Shown here: one piece after another, positions 1-6,605 of the stretch | Layout: each line of letters opens with the position of its first letter | Position numbering within the stretch: position 1 is the stretch's first letter | DNA from: Treponema sp. | GTDB taxonomy: Bacteria > Spirochaetota > Spirochaetia > Treponematales > Breznakiellaceae | Length of the DNA: 13,232 nucleotides | NCBI GenBank assembly: GCA_031266255.1 | Contig: JAISBK010000181.1 | Span: 1-13,232, forward strand | Direction of reading: 5' to 3' | The notes under the pieces: model-generated | What the model saw: only the letters and a program-made list of their open reading frames with translations | Told to the model about the DNA's origin: nothing | The model's database searches: none | Made by a program: the position numbers and the translations under genes

Positions 1-39
1 TTCCTGAGTGTACCGGTGCTTCACCTCAAGGAATCCAGG

Positions 40-68
40 TATACAGTTCATAAAGAGTGTTTTATACT
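40..68 (+). promoter_or_regulatory. Possible promoter of mnmE
   Basis: A TATACA hexamer (40-45) lies 17 bases before a TATACT hexamer (63-68), a fair sigma70-type pair. Transcription would begin at about 74-77, which is at or just before the mnmE ATG at 77, so the message could be leaderless. No Shine-Dalgarno is visible before that ATG. Inferred from sequence only. Confidence 0.35.
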
Positions 69-76
69 ATCTCAAT

Positions 77-1519
77 ATGAATCCTTTGTTGTATACCTAC
101 GGTGATGACGCGCCCATTGCGGCGCCGGCCACCCCCTTGATTGCCAGTGCCCTAGCCATCATCAGGACCTCGGGAAAAGACGCCATACCCTTGTTAGCTT
201 CGGTTTTTTCCCGTCCTCACAAGCTCATGGAGGCTCAGGGAAATACCCTGGTTTACGGTTGGATCTTGGACAAACCCGCTGCATCCCCAGGAACGGGAAA
301 TGAAAAAATCGACGAAGTCTTAGTTTCAGTATACCGAAGCCCCCACAGTTATACCGGTGAGGATGCCGCGGATATTTCCTGTCACGGCGGTATTGCCACG
401 GTACAGGGGGTGATGCGGGCGCTCCATAGCGCGGGGTTTCGGGATAGCCTGCCGGGAGAATTCACCTTCCGGGCATTTATGAAGGGTAAACTGGACCTTA
501 CCCGGGCAGAATCGGTGATGGAGCTGGTTTCTGCTAAGACCGATCAGGCACGAAACCACGCGGTGAATCGTTTAGCCGGCAGCCTGGAACAGGAAATCCG
601 CAGTATCAACGATTGCTTGGTGCAAGTGCTGGCAGGAGCGGAACTCTTTTTGGACTATTCTGAGGATGAGTTTATGGATGCCCAGGGGGACGACGAGGCT
701 GCCGGTAGATTGCCTGATCGCGTCTTGGCAGAAGAAGCCCTGGTCAGGCTTCGGATGCTGGCCGACTCGTACCGTATGGAACGGTTGTACCATGAAGGGG
801 CTTTGGTGGTTATTGCCGGGCGGCCTAATGCGGGAAAGTCCAGCCTCTTCAACCTGCTGCTCAAAGAAGAACGATCCATTGTTACCAGCATACCCGGTAC
901 TACCCGGGACTGGATAGAAGGGTGGATTTCCATTGAAGGCATACCCATCAGGTTGGTAGATACCGCGGGGATCCGTGAATCCGGCTTAGGGGAGGATATA
1001 GAACAACTCGGCATGGAACGGAGCCGGAACCTGCTCAAAGCAGCGGATCTCGTGCTCTATGTGGTTGATGGTTCCTGTCCTTCAGCGGATTTGGACCGCA
1101 GTTTACTCCCGGATGACCTGAATCGAATCATCCTCCTGTGGAACAAGATTGACCTTATACCCGCAACACCCGGTTTCCTGCCCCAGGATGCGTTAGGGAT
1201 CAGTGCAAAAAACGGAATCGGCATACCGGCCTTAGGCTCGGTCATAGCCGCACGCTTAGCCCTGGCCTTGGGGGGAATGGAAGGGGGAAACCCTCGGCAA
1301 AACACACCGGGAATAGGTACCGAGCGGCAGCAAAGGCTTATCCAGGGGGCCATACACAGTTTAGAACAGGCCCTTGTCTTGGCAGACCAGGGAGAGCCGC
1401 TGGATATCATCGCTCCTTTCCTGAGAGAAGGGGTACATGCCCTGGGTGAGATCACCGGAGAGGTTTCCACTGCGGACATGCTTGAGGTGATGTTCAGCCG
1501 TTTTTGTGTAGGCAAGTAG
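77..1519 (+). CDS. mnmE: tRNA modification GTPase MnmE (TrmE)
   Basis: MnmE works with MnmG in the cytoplasm to place the carboxymethylaminomethyl group on C5 of wobble uridine 34 in certain tRNAs. The 480-residue product has the N-terminal folate-binding domain (about 12-135, with IAAPATP and the SYTGED / CHGG region), a helical domain, and an inserted Ras-like G domain. Its motifs are clear: G1 GRPNAGKSS (248-256), G2 GTTRD (274-278), G3 DTAG (295-298), G4 NKID (356-359) and G5 SAK (376-378). The asparagine in PNAGKS fits potassium-dependent GTP hydrolysis. The protein ends FCVGK, keeping the cysteine of the usual C(I/V)GK tail. A GTG at 8 is in frame, but family alignment favours ATG 77, which adds about 12 residues before the conserved start. 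It is slightly longer than the usual 450-460 residues. infA follows on the same strand. Family assignment is near certain; the exact start is less so. Confidence 0.97.
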   Translation: MNPLLYTYGDDAPIAAPATPLIASALAIIRTSGKDAIPLLASVFSRPHKLMEAQGNTLVYGWILDKPAASPGTGNEKIDEVLVSVYRSPHSYTGEDAADISCHGGIATVQGVMRALHSAGFRDSLPGEFTFRAFMKGKLDLTRAESVMELVSAKTDQARNHAVNRLAGSLEQEIRSINDCLVQVLAGAELFLDYSEDEFMDAQGDDEAAGRLPDRVLAEEALVRLRMLADSYRMERLYHEGALVVIAGRPNAGKSSLFNLLLKEERSIVTSIPGTTRDWIEGWISIEGIPIRLVDTAGIRESGLGEDIEQLGMERSRNLLKAADLVLYVVDGSCPSADLDRSLLPDDLNRIILLWNKIDLIPATPGFLPQDALGISAKNGIGIPALGSVIAARLALALGGMEGGNPRQNTPGIGTERQQRLIQGAIHSLEQALVLADQGEPLDIIAPFLREGVHALGEITGEVSTADMLEVMFSRFCVGK

Positions 1520-1530
1520 CATGGGGGAAG

Positions 1531-1555
1531 TACGCGGTAGAGAAAAACCCGCGTA
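1531..1555 (+). other. Small hairpin between mnmE and infA
   Basis: TACGCGG (1531-1537) and CCGCGTA (1549-1555) form a perfect 7-bp stem with an 11-base loop, 11 bases after the mnmE stop. No run of T follows on either strand, so it is not a classic intrinsic terminator. It may stabilise the mnmE 3' end or cause weak pausing. Confidence 0.3.
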
Positions 1556-1582
1556 ACCTCCGCGAGACTTTCCCTGTCAGAC

Positions 1583-1609
1583 TTGCATTTTTTACCTTCG
1601 TGATATAGC
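1583..1609 (+). promoter_or_regulatory. Possible promoter of infA
   Basis: TTGCAT (1583-1588) is followed 15 bases later by TATAGC (1604-1609). A TG one base before the second hexamer makes an extended -10 element, which tolerates a short spacer. A start near 1616 would give infA its own transcript with a leader of about 85 bases. Inferred from consensus matching only. Confidence 0.3.
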
Positions 1610-1701
1610 ATAAGGAACAAGTTAAAAACTAAGGTTTTATTAAGAGGATTTTGGCGGAAAACAGCCGGTCCTCAGATTTTTCACTATGCCAAGGAGTTAT
1701 T

Positions 1702-1926
1702 GTGGCTAAAGAAGAAGCGATTGAAGTAGAAGGGATTGTCCGGGAAGCCCTCCCTAATACCATGTTTAGGGTCGAGCTGGATAATCAAAATGGACACCTG
1801 ATACTTGCCCATCTTTCCGGTAAGATGCGTAAACATTATATCCGAATTGTACCCGGTGATCGGGTACGGATTGCCCTCTCCCCCTATGATTTAAACCGGG
1901 GCCGTATTATTTACCGGGAACGGTAG
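1702..1926 (+). CDS. infA: Translation initiation factor IF-1
   Basis: IF-1 binds the A site of the 30S subunit and, with IF-2 and IF-3, directs correct initiation. The 74-residue product is a single S1/OB-fold domain with the typical opening AKEEAIEVEG, the central HLSGKMRKHYIRI segment and the PGDRVRIALSPYDLNRGRI stretch; the family norm is about 72 residues. The start is GTG 1702: AAGGAG (1691-1696) sits 5 bases before it, and the protein then begins exactly where IF-1 proteins normally do. An in-frame TTG at 1651 would add 17 uncharacteristic residues and is not preferred. It lies 182 bases after mnmE on the same strand and converges with the lipoprotein gene ending at 1995. Confidence 0.97.
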   Translation: MAKEEAIEVEGIVREALPNTMFRVELDNQNGHLILAHLSGKMRKHYIRIVPGDRVRIALSPYDLNRGRIIYRER

Positions 1927-1964
1927 GTACCGGAGCTATCTTGGGATTCCCAGCCACCGGTACC
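1926..1964. terminator. Symmetrical hairpin between convergent genes, possible bidirectional terminator
   Basis: GGTACCGG (1926-1933) pairs perfectly with CCGGTACC (1957-1964), and inside the loop TGGG (1942-1945) pairs with CCCA (1949-1952). The structure starts on the last base of the infA stop codon and lies 31 bases beyond the end of the convergent lipoprotein gene. Position suits a shared terminator, but no T tract follows on either strand, so it may only protect 3' ends. Confidence 0.4.
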
Positions 1965-1994
1965 TTCCCGGTTCATGCCTTGTAAGCCTTTCCC

Positions 1995-2660
1995 CTATGC
2001 CTCTTCTCCAAATGAGAATTTATAGAGCCGTTCCAAGATGTTTTTGATCTTGTCCCCATAGGATGTATCGACAGACCAGGTTCCCGCAAGCCCGGTAATT
2101 TTGGGAGCCGAACCATAGCGAACGAAGCGGTATCGGGGGTCTACCAGTTCCCGTTTAAGGGGCGCCTCGGTGGCGTAGCCTTTGAGATGCTGGATTTGAG
2201 CCCGGACACCGGTTCGGGGATCCGGGAAACGCTCTCCCGGCTGTCCTTGGCCTATAGAACCTAGGCCACAGAAGTTGTTCATATCAGGAGTTACCAAGTT
2301 TCCATACCTGAGGAATCCGGTTTCCAGACACATCTGGGCAAAGGCCACATCATGATTTACCCCTTCAATATCCGCCTCTTCCACATAGATCGTGGCGAGA
2401 ACCTTCACAAAGGACTCTTCAAGTTCGGGATTAGAAGCAAGTAAAAACGAAACCAAGGTTTCCGAAACCATACGGCCTGTTCCCATGATGTATTCAGGAA
2501 CAGGAGGTATAAGGGGACGTTCTGGAACATTCCCTGGGGTGCTTTCTGAAACAAAGGATTTCGAGCCGGGATTTTCCGGCGTCTCAATCACGGGATGGGT
2601 AACGCAGGAAAAAGAGATCCCCACTAAAAGGATACATAAAAACCAAATACGCTGTTGCAT
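1995..2660 (-). CDS. Glucosaminidase (GH73-like) lipoprotein, peptidoglycan hydrolase
   Basis: Probably an exported lipoprotein that cuts the glycan chain of peptidoglycan at N-acetylglucosamine. From ATG 2660 the product has 221 residues. Residues 1-19 form a short basic-hydrophobic signal ending SFSC; this lipobox is loose but of a kind tolerated in spirochaetes, with Cys19 as the likely lipid site. A Pro/Ser-rich linker (about 20-57) precedes a glucosaminidase domain (about 65-215). Family landmarks are FAQMCLETG (107-115, Glu113 the expected catalytic acid), NNFCGLG (128-134), RFPDPRTGVRAQIQHL (144-159) and SVDTSYGDKI near the end. Upstream ATGs reaching 2744 would overlap the preceding gene and spoil the signal peptide. 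No Shine-Dalgarno is evident. It lies 56 bases after the methyltransferase gene and may be co-transcribed with it. Its cell role (septation, turnover or flagellar passage) cannot be told from sequence. Confidence 0.8.
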   Translation of the reverse strand: MQQRIWFLCILLVGISFSCVTHPVIETPENPGSKSFVSESTPGNVPERPLIPPVPEYIMGTGRMVSETLVSFLLASNPELEESFVKVLATIYVEEADIEGVNHDVAFAQMCLETGFLRYGNLVTPDMNNFCGLGSIGQGQPGERFPDPRTGVRAQIQHLKGYATEAPLKRELVDPRYRFVRYGSAPKITGLAGTWSVDTSYGDKIKNILERLYKFSFGEEA

Positions 2661-2716
2661 GATTTTATATCGGCTTGATTGTTCTATTTTTGTATTTTTC
2701 TCTTTTTTAAGGTTGC

Positions 2717-3739
2717 TTATACCTTCAGAGAAAAAGTATAACATGCAGGTATCCGCTTCCCACGAAAATCTTCATCAATAATCACCGGATACCTATCCTT
2801 CAGGGTGATTCCTGGGAAGTCTTCAGGATTGAGATGGAACCCTTTGGCATTGACGCTGAACCAGAGCTTCCCTCCAGGGGTGAGTAGGCTAAGGCATTGA
2901 TTGATAAGCCGCGGATAATCCCGTCGAATATCCAGGGTGTTTTGCATACCCTTGGAATTGGAAAAACTCGGCGGGTCTAGGATGATGAGGTCCCAGGAAA
3001 GCCGGCTACCCACGGCGTTCGCAAGAAAAGAGAGCACATCCCCTCGGATAAGCCTATACCGGGGAAGACCAGGGTAGTCTAAGCTATGGGGACCGGTTTT
3101 GATGATACGCGTTTCAAAATGGTTTAGCTGGAAATTGACCGCAGCCCAGTCAAGATAGGTCTTGGATAGGTCAACCGAATCAATTTCCGCAGCGCCCCCT
3201 GCTGCGGCATATACCGAAAAAGCGCCGGTATAACAGAATAGGTTGAGAACCCGTTTGCCCGCAGTCTCTTCCCGGATCAAGTGCCGCATCTTCCGGCGAT
3301 CCGGGAAAAACCCGGTATCCAGGTAGTCCGAAAGATTCACGCGAAAACAAAGGCCCCCTTCGTGGATATCCTGCATCACATGCTGATTATGGAAAGCCTG
3401 GTATTGCGCCTTACCCCGCTGCCGTTTCCGTTCTTTGAGAAACACCTGGGCTGCCGGAATTTCCAGGGCAGCGGCTATTGCTCCGGTCATGGCCCTAAGC
3501 CAGCGTTGCTCTTCAGCTTCGTCTTTTTCATAAGGCCGTTGGTACAGCGCGCCGGCAACCCCATTCCCATAGCAGTCAAGAACCAGGGGTATTTCCGGTA
3601 TGTCCCGGTCATAGAGGCGGAAGGCATCGGTACCTGCGTGTTTGGCCCATTTTTTAAGGTGCCGGTGTCTTTTCCGTACGCGATTTTGCAGCATGATCGC
3701 TTGGTCCAGGATTTTTTCGCGCAACGTATCCTTAAGCAA
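2717..3739 (-). CDS. rlmK: Stand-alone RlmK-type 23S rRNA (guanine-N7) methyltransferase
   Basis: A class I SAM-dependent methyltransferase of 340 residues resembling the C-terminal half (RlmK) of E. coli RlmKL, which makes m7G2069 in 23S rRNA. The match runs from NRVRKRHRHLKKWAKHAG near the N-terminus through RLYDRDIPE (41-49), LSDYLDTGFFPDRR (136-149), the SAM motif VLNLFCYTGAFSVYAAAGGA (164-183), SVDLSKTYLDWA (188-199) and the catalytic-type loop LDPPSFSNSKGM (254-265). FSNSK separates RlmK from RlmI-like enzymes. There is no THUMP/RlmL half, so only the RlmK reaction is expected. The start is TTG 3739, with GGAG 7 bases before it; the rex stop TGA ends one base upstream, which predicts translational coupling. 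Methyltransferase identity is very sure; the exact target nucleotide rests on family knowledge. Confidence 0.88.
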   Translation of the reverse strand: MLKDTLREKILDQAIMLQNRVRKRHRHLKKWAKHAGTDAFRLYDRDIPEIPLVLDCYGNGVAGALYQRPYEKDEAEEQRWLRAMTGAIAAALEIPAAQVFLKERKRQRGKAQYQAFHNQHVMQDIHEGGLCFRVNLSDYLDTGFFPDRRKMRHLIREETAGKRVLNLFCYTGAFSVYAAAGGAAEIDSVDLSKTYLDWAAVNFQLNHFETRIIKTGPHSLDYPGLPRYRLIRGDVLSFLANAVGSRLSWDLIILDPPSFSNSKGMQNTLDIRRDYPRLINQCLSLLTPGGKLWFSVNAKGFHLNPEDFPGITLKDRYPVIIDEDFRGKRIPACYTFSLKV

Positions 3740-3740
3740 C

Positions 3741-4412
3741 TCAATGCTCCGGTACCAAGGACAGCGCGTTCTGCGCTGCCTTATGCCGTGTCTGCATCAT
3801 GACGCAGAACAGGGCATAACCTGAGGATAGGTCTTCCTTTTGTACCACCACGGTGTCGGGAACCTTCAATTTCACATTGGTAAAATTCCAGATTCCTTCA
3901 ATGCCGGATTTGATAAGGATTTCCGTGATCCCTTGGGCAGAACCGGAAGGAACCGTAAGCAGCGCGGTTTTTACCCCCAGCGTAAGGATCGTGCTTTTCA
4001 TGATCTCCACCCCAAAAACCGGAACTTCGTGGATTCGAGAACCGATTTTTTCAGGGTTCACATCAAAGGCCGCGACCACGCGGAACCCGTGGCGTTGTAA
4101 TTCCTGGTATCCCAAAAGCGCGGTTCCTAAGTTCCCTGCCCCTACGAGGACTACCTCCCGGATGGTATCCCAACCCAGAAACTGTTCGATGGCCTCAATC
4201 AGCGGTCCTACCGGGTATCCTTTTTTCGGTTTGCCTTTGATGCGGGTAATACTCAGATCTTTGCGCACTTGGATAGGCTCAAGGTTCAATTCCTGGGCAA
4301 TAAAGGTGCCTGAAATATAGTGACTCCCTTCCCGCAGGGCTTGCCGGATAATATGCAGATACGAAGGAAGCCGGCGAACCGAGGGAACGGCAGCTATTTT
4401 TTGCTTTGCCAT
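3741..4412 (-). CDS. rex: Redox-sensing transcriptional repressor Rex
   Basis: Rex is a homodimeric repressor that senses the NADH/NAD+ ratio: NADH releases it from operators of fermentation and respiration genes. The 223-residue product has the N-terminal winged helix (about 10-80) with SVRRLPSYLHII, YISGTFIAQELNLEPIQVRKDLS (recognition helix about 44-54) and the conserved GKPKKGYPVGPLIEAI segment. A Rossmann domain follows, with GAGNLG (91-96), AAFDVNPEKIG (114-124) ending the strand that usually binds the adenine ribose, and IWNFTNVKLKVP (184-195). Length is normal (about 205-225). ATG 4412 is the only good start, although no Shine-Dalgarno is visible. It is divergent from uxaE and heads a probable rex - methyltransferase - glucosaminidase unit. 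I found no convincing Rex operator in the 119-base divergent gap. Confidence 0.95.
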   Translation of the reverse strand: MAKQKIAAVPSVRRLPSYLHIIRQALREGSHYISGTFIAQELNLEPIQVRKDLSITRIKGKPKKGYPVGPLIEAIEQFLGWDTIREVVLVGAGNLGTALLGYQELQRHGFRVVAAFDVNPEKIGSRIHEVPVFGVEIMKSTILTLGVKTALLTVPSGSAQGITEILIKSGIEGIWNFTNVKLKVPDTVVVQKEDLSSGYALFCVMMQTRHKAAQNALSLVPEH

Positions 4413-4463
4413 AGCAAAATAAACGATAAAATTAAATCAATAAAAAAAACAAGGGGTAACCGG

Positions 4464-4475
4464 GGAGAAAACTCC
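4464..4475. promoter_or_regulatory. Small dyad in the rex/uxaE divergent region
   Basis: GGAG-AAAA-CTCC (4464-4475) is a perfect 4-bp dyad located just upstream of the possible uxaE -35 and between two divergent genes. It could be an operator or a chance short hairpin; the sequence alone does not decide. Confidence 0.2.
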
Positions 4476-4478
4476 GCT

Positions 4479-4507
4479 GTGACTTTTTTGAAACGGTATG
4501 CTAGAGT
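4479..4507 (+). promoter_or_regulatory. Possible promoter of uxaE
   Basis: GTGACT (4479-4484) and TAGAGT (4502-4507) match 4 of 6 sigma70 consensus bases each and are 17 bases apart. Transcription starting near 4514 would leave a short leader carrying the strong AAGGAGG ribosome site at 4521-4527. Moderate to weak evidence. Confidence 0.3.
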
Positions 4508-4531
4508 GATACCTACCTATAAGGAGGAAGT

Positions 4532-5950
4532 ATGGACTATTTAGGATTCGATGCGTATGAAAAATCCATCCGTCCAACCGGATCATCGGTCGTCTTTATG
4601 GCCCGTGAAGCGGATGAAATCGTGATTATCTGCGCGCCCCAGGAAGGCGGTGCCCCAGATGCCTTGGGATTTACGGGCCAGGATATAGGCCGCGGGCGGC
4701 TCCGGGTTCCCCTGACCCATGAAAATGCCGAGGTTTTACGAAAACGCTTTCCCTTTACCGCGCCGGTTCGGGGCCTCACGCGGGATCGGAGTTTCGGGGT
4801 GGGAGACCGTCTGGGAATCGCCACCCCAGGACATATCCGGGTCTTCGAGACCTGCGACGTATTCCCGGTTTTTGCCCAACAATCAATGCGGGAATTGAAC
4901 CTTACCGGTAGGACCTACGAGGAGGTATTGGATGCGGTGAGTTTTGCGGTGTTCCGGGAGGGGTTCACCAAAGGATTCGGCGCTGACGGGGATCACCTTA
5001 AAACCGTTGAAGATGTGGAGTATGCCCTATCCCTGGGTTTTTCCATGATTACGCTGGATTGCTCGGATTACATCAAATCGGAAGTAGCAGAACCGGCCTT
5101 GCCGCTCTCTCAACCCTATCGGGACAAATACCTCAACCAAACCTTTACCCTGGGGGAAGGGATCACCCTCTCCTTTACGGAACAAGCATTGCGGCAAAGC
5201 GTTACGGTGTACGGGGCTGCCATTGGGTTTGCCCAAGATATGTACACCCGTTTTTTTAAGCATACCCGCTATGAAGCGGACTTTGAGATTTCCATTGATG
5301 AAACCGCCACCTCTACCACACCGTTACAACACTTCTTTGTTGCCCGGGAACTGATAGATGCCGGGGTTTCCTTTGCCACCCTGGCTCCCCGGTTCTGCGG
5401 CTCCTTTCAGAAGGGCATTGATTACCGCGGTGATGTGGCCCAGTTTGAAGCGGACATGCATATTCATGGGGTCATTGCCCGGCATTTTGGCTACAAGCTG
5501 AGTATTCATTCCGGTTCTGATAAGTTCAGTGTATTTCCCCGTATCAGCCGGGAAACACGGGGGGTCTTTCATGTCAAGACTGCCGGTACTTCCTGGCTTG
5601 AAGCCATGCGGGTAGTTGCCCTGGTGGATCCCTCCCTCTACCGGGAGATTCACCAGTACGCGCTTTCTGTTTTTGAAGAGGCTGCCGCATACTACCATGT
5701 TACCCCGGATTTGACCCGGCTCCCTGAGGTGGATGCCCTTAAGGATGAGGAAGTACCGGGACTTTTGGACGATGACGATGCCCGGCAACTCATCCATATA
5801 ACTTATGGCCTTATCCTGAATAAAAAGAACCCTGATGGGACCTATACCTTTAAAGACCTGCTGTACCGGCTCTGGAAAAATCATGCAGGGCTGTATGCAG
5901 AGAAACTGGCAAGCCATATCGGGAAGCATTTGACCCTGCTTGGGGTATAG
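4532..5950 (+). CDS. uxaE: D-tagaturonate/D-fructuronate epimerase UxaE
   Basis: This metal-dependent enzyme interconverts D-tagaturonate and D-fructuronate. It lets galacturonate carbon enter the mannonate/KDG branch without the reductase-dehydratase pair UxaB-UxaA. The 472-residue protein is full length compared with the Thermotoga-type enzyme (about 480) and has its hallmarks: SFGVGDRLGIATPGH (87-101), FPVFAQQS (111-118), FTKGFGADGDHLK (145-157), later SIDET, a FCGSFQKGIDYRGD stretch, the histidine-rich MHIHGVIARHFGYKLSIHSGSDKFSVFP region (likely metal and substrate site), and FHVKTAGTSWLEA. ATG 4532 has AAGGAGG four bases before it. It stands alone on its strand, divergent from rex, with no other uronate gene in the window. 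Its own promoter region may be redox-linked through Rex, but no operator is recognisable. I recalled the family alignment from memory and did not compute it. Confidence 0.92.
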   Translation: MDYLGFDAYEKSIRPTGSSVVFMAREADEIVIICAPQEGGAPDALGFTGQDIGRGRLRVPLTHENAEVLRKRFPFTAPVRGLTRDRSFGVGDRLGIATPGHIRVFETCDVFPVFAQQSMRELNLTGRTYEEVLDAVSFAVFREGFTKGFGADGDHLKTVEDVEYALSLGFSMITLDCSDYIKSEVAEPALPLSQPYRDKYLNQTFTLGEGITLSFTEQALRQSVTVYGAAIGFAQDMYTRFFKHTRYEADFEISIDETATSTTPLQHFFVARELIDAGVSFATLAPRFCGSFQKGIDYRGDVAQFEADMHIHGVIARHFGYKLSIHSGSDKFSVFPRISRETRGVFHVKTAGTSWLEAMRVVALVDPSLYREIHQYALSVFEEAAAYYHVTPDLTRLPEVDALKDEEVPGLLDDDDARQLIHITYGLILNKKNPDGTYTFKDLLYRLWKNHAGLYAEKLASHIGKHLTLLGV

Positions 5951-6064
5951 CAACGCAGGGTTCCTGGGTTATGCCTGCTGCCTTTTCTAAGCCAAGAACT
6001 CCGCCCCTTTGAAGAAATCACCGCCGACATCAAGGGGCTTTTGGAAAAGATACTTGAGGAGTAA
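5951..6064 (+). pseudogene. Coding-like tail without a start, downstream of uxaE
   Basis: Directly after the uxaE stop, the same frame stays open for 37 codons to TAA 6062-6064. Its last part reads like the C-terminus of a real protein: FLSQELRPFEEITADI followed by KGLLEKILEE, an acidic-amphipathic helix. No ATG, GTG or TTG start exists in this frame, so it cannot be an independent gene. It could be read only by suppression of the uxaE stop, and may be the remnant of a gene whose 5' part was lost. I cannot name the parent family. The alternative is chance open frame in a 346-base gap. Confidence 0.3.
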
Positions 6065-6074
6065 AACATGGGGC

Positions 6075-6128
6075 AAAGGAGGCGGTAACATGAGCATGGA
6101 TGGGTTGAATTTTAAAGAACATACATAA
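6075..6128 (+). pseudogene. 12-codon ORF head behind a strong ribosome site
   Basis: AAAGGAGG (6075-6082) is followed 7 bases later by ATG 6090 and a 12-residue frame, MSMDGLNFKEHT, that ends at TAA 6126-6128. That stop lies inside the left arm of the nested inverted repeat. Such a good initiation site before so short a frame suggests the 5' end of a lost gene or a short leader peptide. The stop would remain even if the repeat were removed with one TA, so insertion of the repeat alone does not explain the truncation. Confidence 0.3.
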
Positions 6129-6210
6129 CGTGAGTTCGACAAGAAGAAAAAAGTCCGCGAATGTACCCGAGTCATTCGCGGACCCCGCATATTCCGTCGA
6201 ACTCACGTTA
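6126..6210. repeat. 85-bp nested inverted repeat, MITE-like
   Basis: TAACGTGAGTTCGAC (6126-6140) and GTCGAACTCACGTTA (6196-6210) are perfect 15-base inverted arms 55 bases apart. Inside them is a second perfect 11-bp inverted pair (6153-6163 with 6173-6183). Both outer ends finish in TA, the kind of flank left by IS630/mariner-type insertion. The element has no coding capacity. It could be a dispersed non-autonomous element, or an elaborate terminator. A copy number count would decide. Confidence 0.55.
6141..6183 (-). terminator. Leftward intrinsic terminator inside the nested repeat
   Basis: Read on the - strand, GTCCGCGAATG (6183-6173) and CATTCGCGGAC (6163-6153) form an 11-bp G+C-rich stem with a 9-base loop. 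It is immediately followed by TTTTTTCTTCTT (6152-6141). This is a textbook Rho-independent terminator for transcripts coming from the right, and lies 114 bases past the carbonic anhydrase fragment. On the + strand no T run follows, so it should not stop uxaE transcripts. Confidence 0.75.
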
Positions 6211-6296
6211 ATATAGCATAAACAAAAGCGGGAGGCTGGCAGAATGGCCTCACCGCGGAGCAGGCGGAAACGTCCGTCTGCACGCTCTACACAGGT

Positions 6297-6605
6297 TTAT
6301 TTTGCAAAATAGACGACGCGGCCGTTAAGCGGTTGAACAGGCCGGTTATTACCGGTATACAAGGCCTTAAAAGCCTGAATCTGCTCCGTTGACATTTCTA
6401 TTGGGTTGGCGGCAATAGTCCATTTGACCCCTTCAGAGCAAGGCGTCGTCGTCAGAGAACCTTCATAGAGGTATGCCCCCTGTTCGTCGTTGAACAAGGC
6501 CTCGGGATTAATCATTACCGGGGTAGCGGCTGTTTCCTCTCCCTTGCCGGGCAGCGCCGCGAACGCTTCTTTGAGCGCTTCATTCTCCGCACCTTCGGAA
6601 ATCAT
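6297..6605 (-). pseudogene. Truncated alpha-carbonic anhydrase (C-terminal part)
   Basis: Alpha-carbonic anhydrases hydrate CO2 with a zinc held by three histidines. Only the last 102 residues or so are recognisable here: EGAENEAL, INPEALF, YLYEGSLTTTPCSEGVKW (the substrate-pocket TTxP segment and its cysteine) and RPVQPLNGRVVYFAK at the end. The N-terminal half with the HFH and later zinc histidines is missing. An open frame continues upstream to a TTG at 6740, but its residues (FEGGEKCACFLSPAG and so on) do not resemble the enzyme, and no Shine-Dalgarno precedes either start. The 150 bases between 6606 and the next gene hold no other recognisable coding sequence. It cannot be catalytic as it stands; a split or frameshifted parent is the likely origin. 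It sits between the envelope operon and the leftward terminator. Confidence 0.7.

Noticed and set aside
655..1038. Second - strand open frame under mnmE
   Set aside because: Antisense to the G domain; Ser/Arg-rich composition typical of a shadow frame.
1603..1613. ATATAGCATAA also present at 6211-6221
   Set aside because: An 11-base match is expected by chance in 13 kb, so it is not treated as a repeat.
1057..1620. Long open frame on the - strand opposite mnmE
   Set aside because: It is antisense to a certain gene, has no family features, and mirrors mnmE codon structure.
4413..4450. AT-rich sequence before rex as a Rex operator
   Set aside because: Only a partial dyad (GATTTAA/TTTTATC, 5 of 7 positions) is present and the TTGTG/CACAA type half-sites are missing.
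5324..5953. 209-codon - strand frame opposite uxaE
   Set aside because: Shadow of uxaE; no recognisable domain and no ribosome site.
5987..6190. 67-codon - strand frame starting in the nested repeat
   Set aside because: Its first codons are the arms of the terminator hairpin and it has no ribosome site; more likely a by-product of the repeat.
6244..6312. 22-codon basic + strand frame behind GGGAGG
   Set aside because: Very short, overlaps the end of the carbonic anhydrase fragment, and its last residues come from the palindrome TATTTTGCAAAATA, so it is probably chance.
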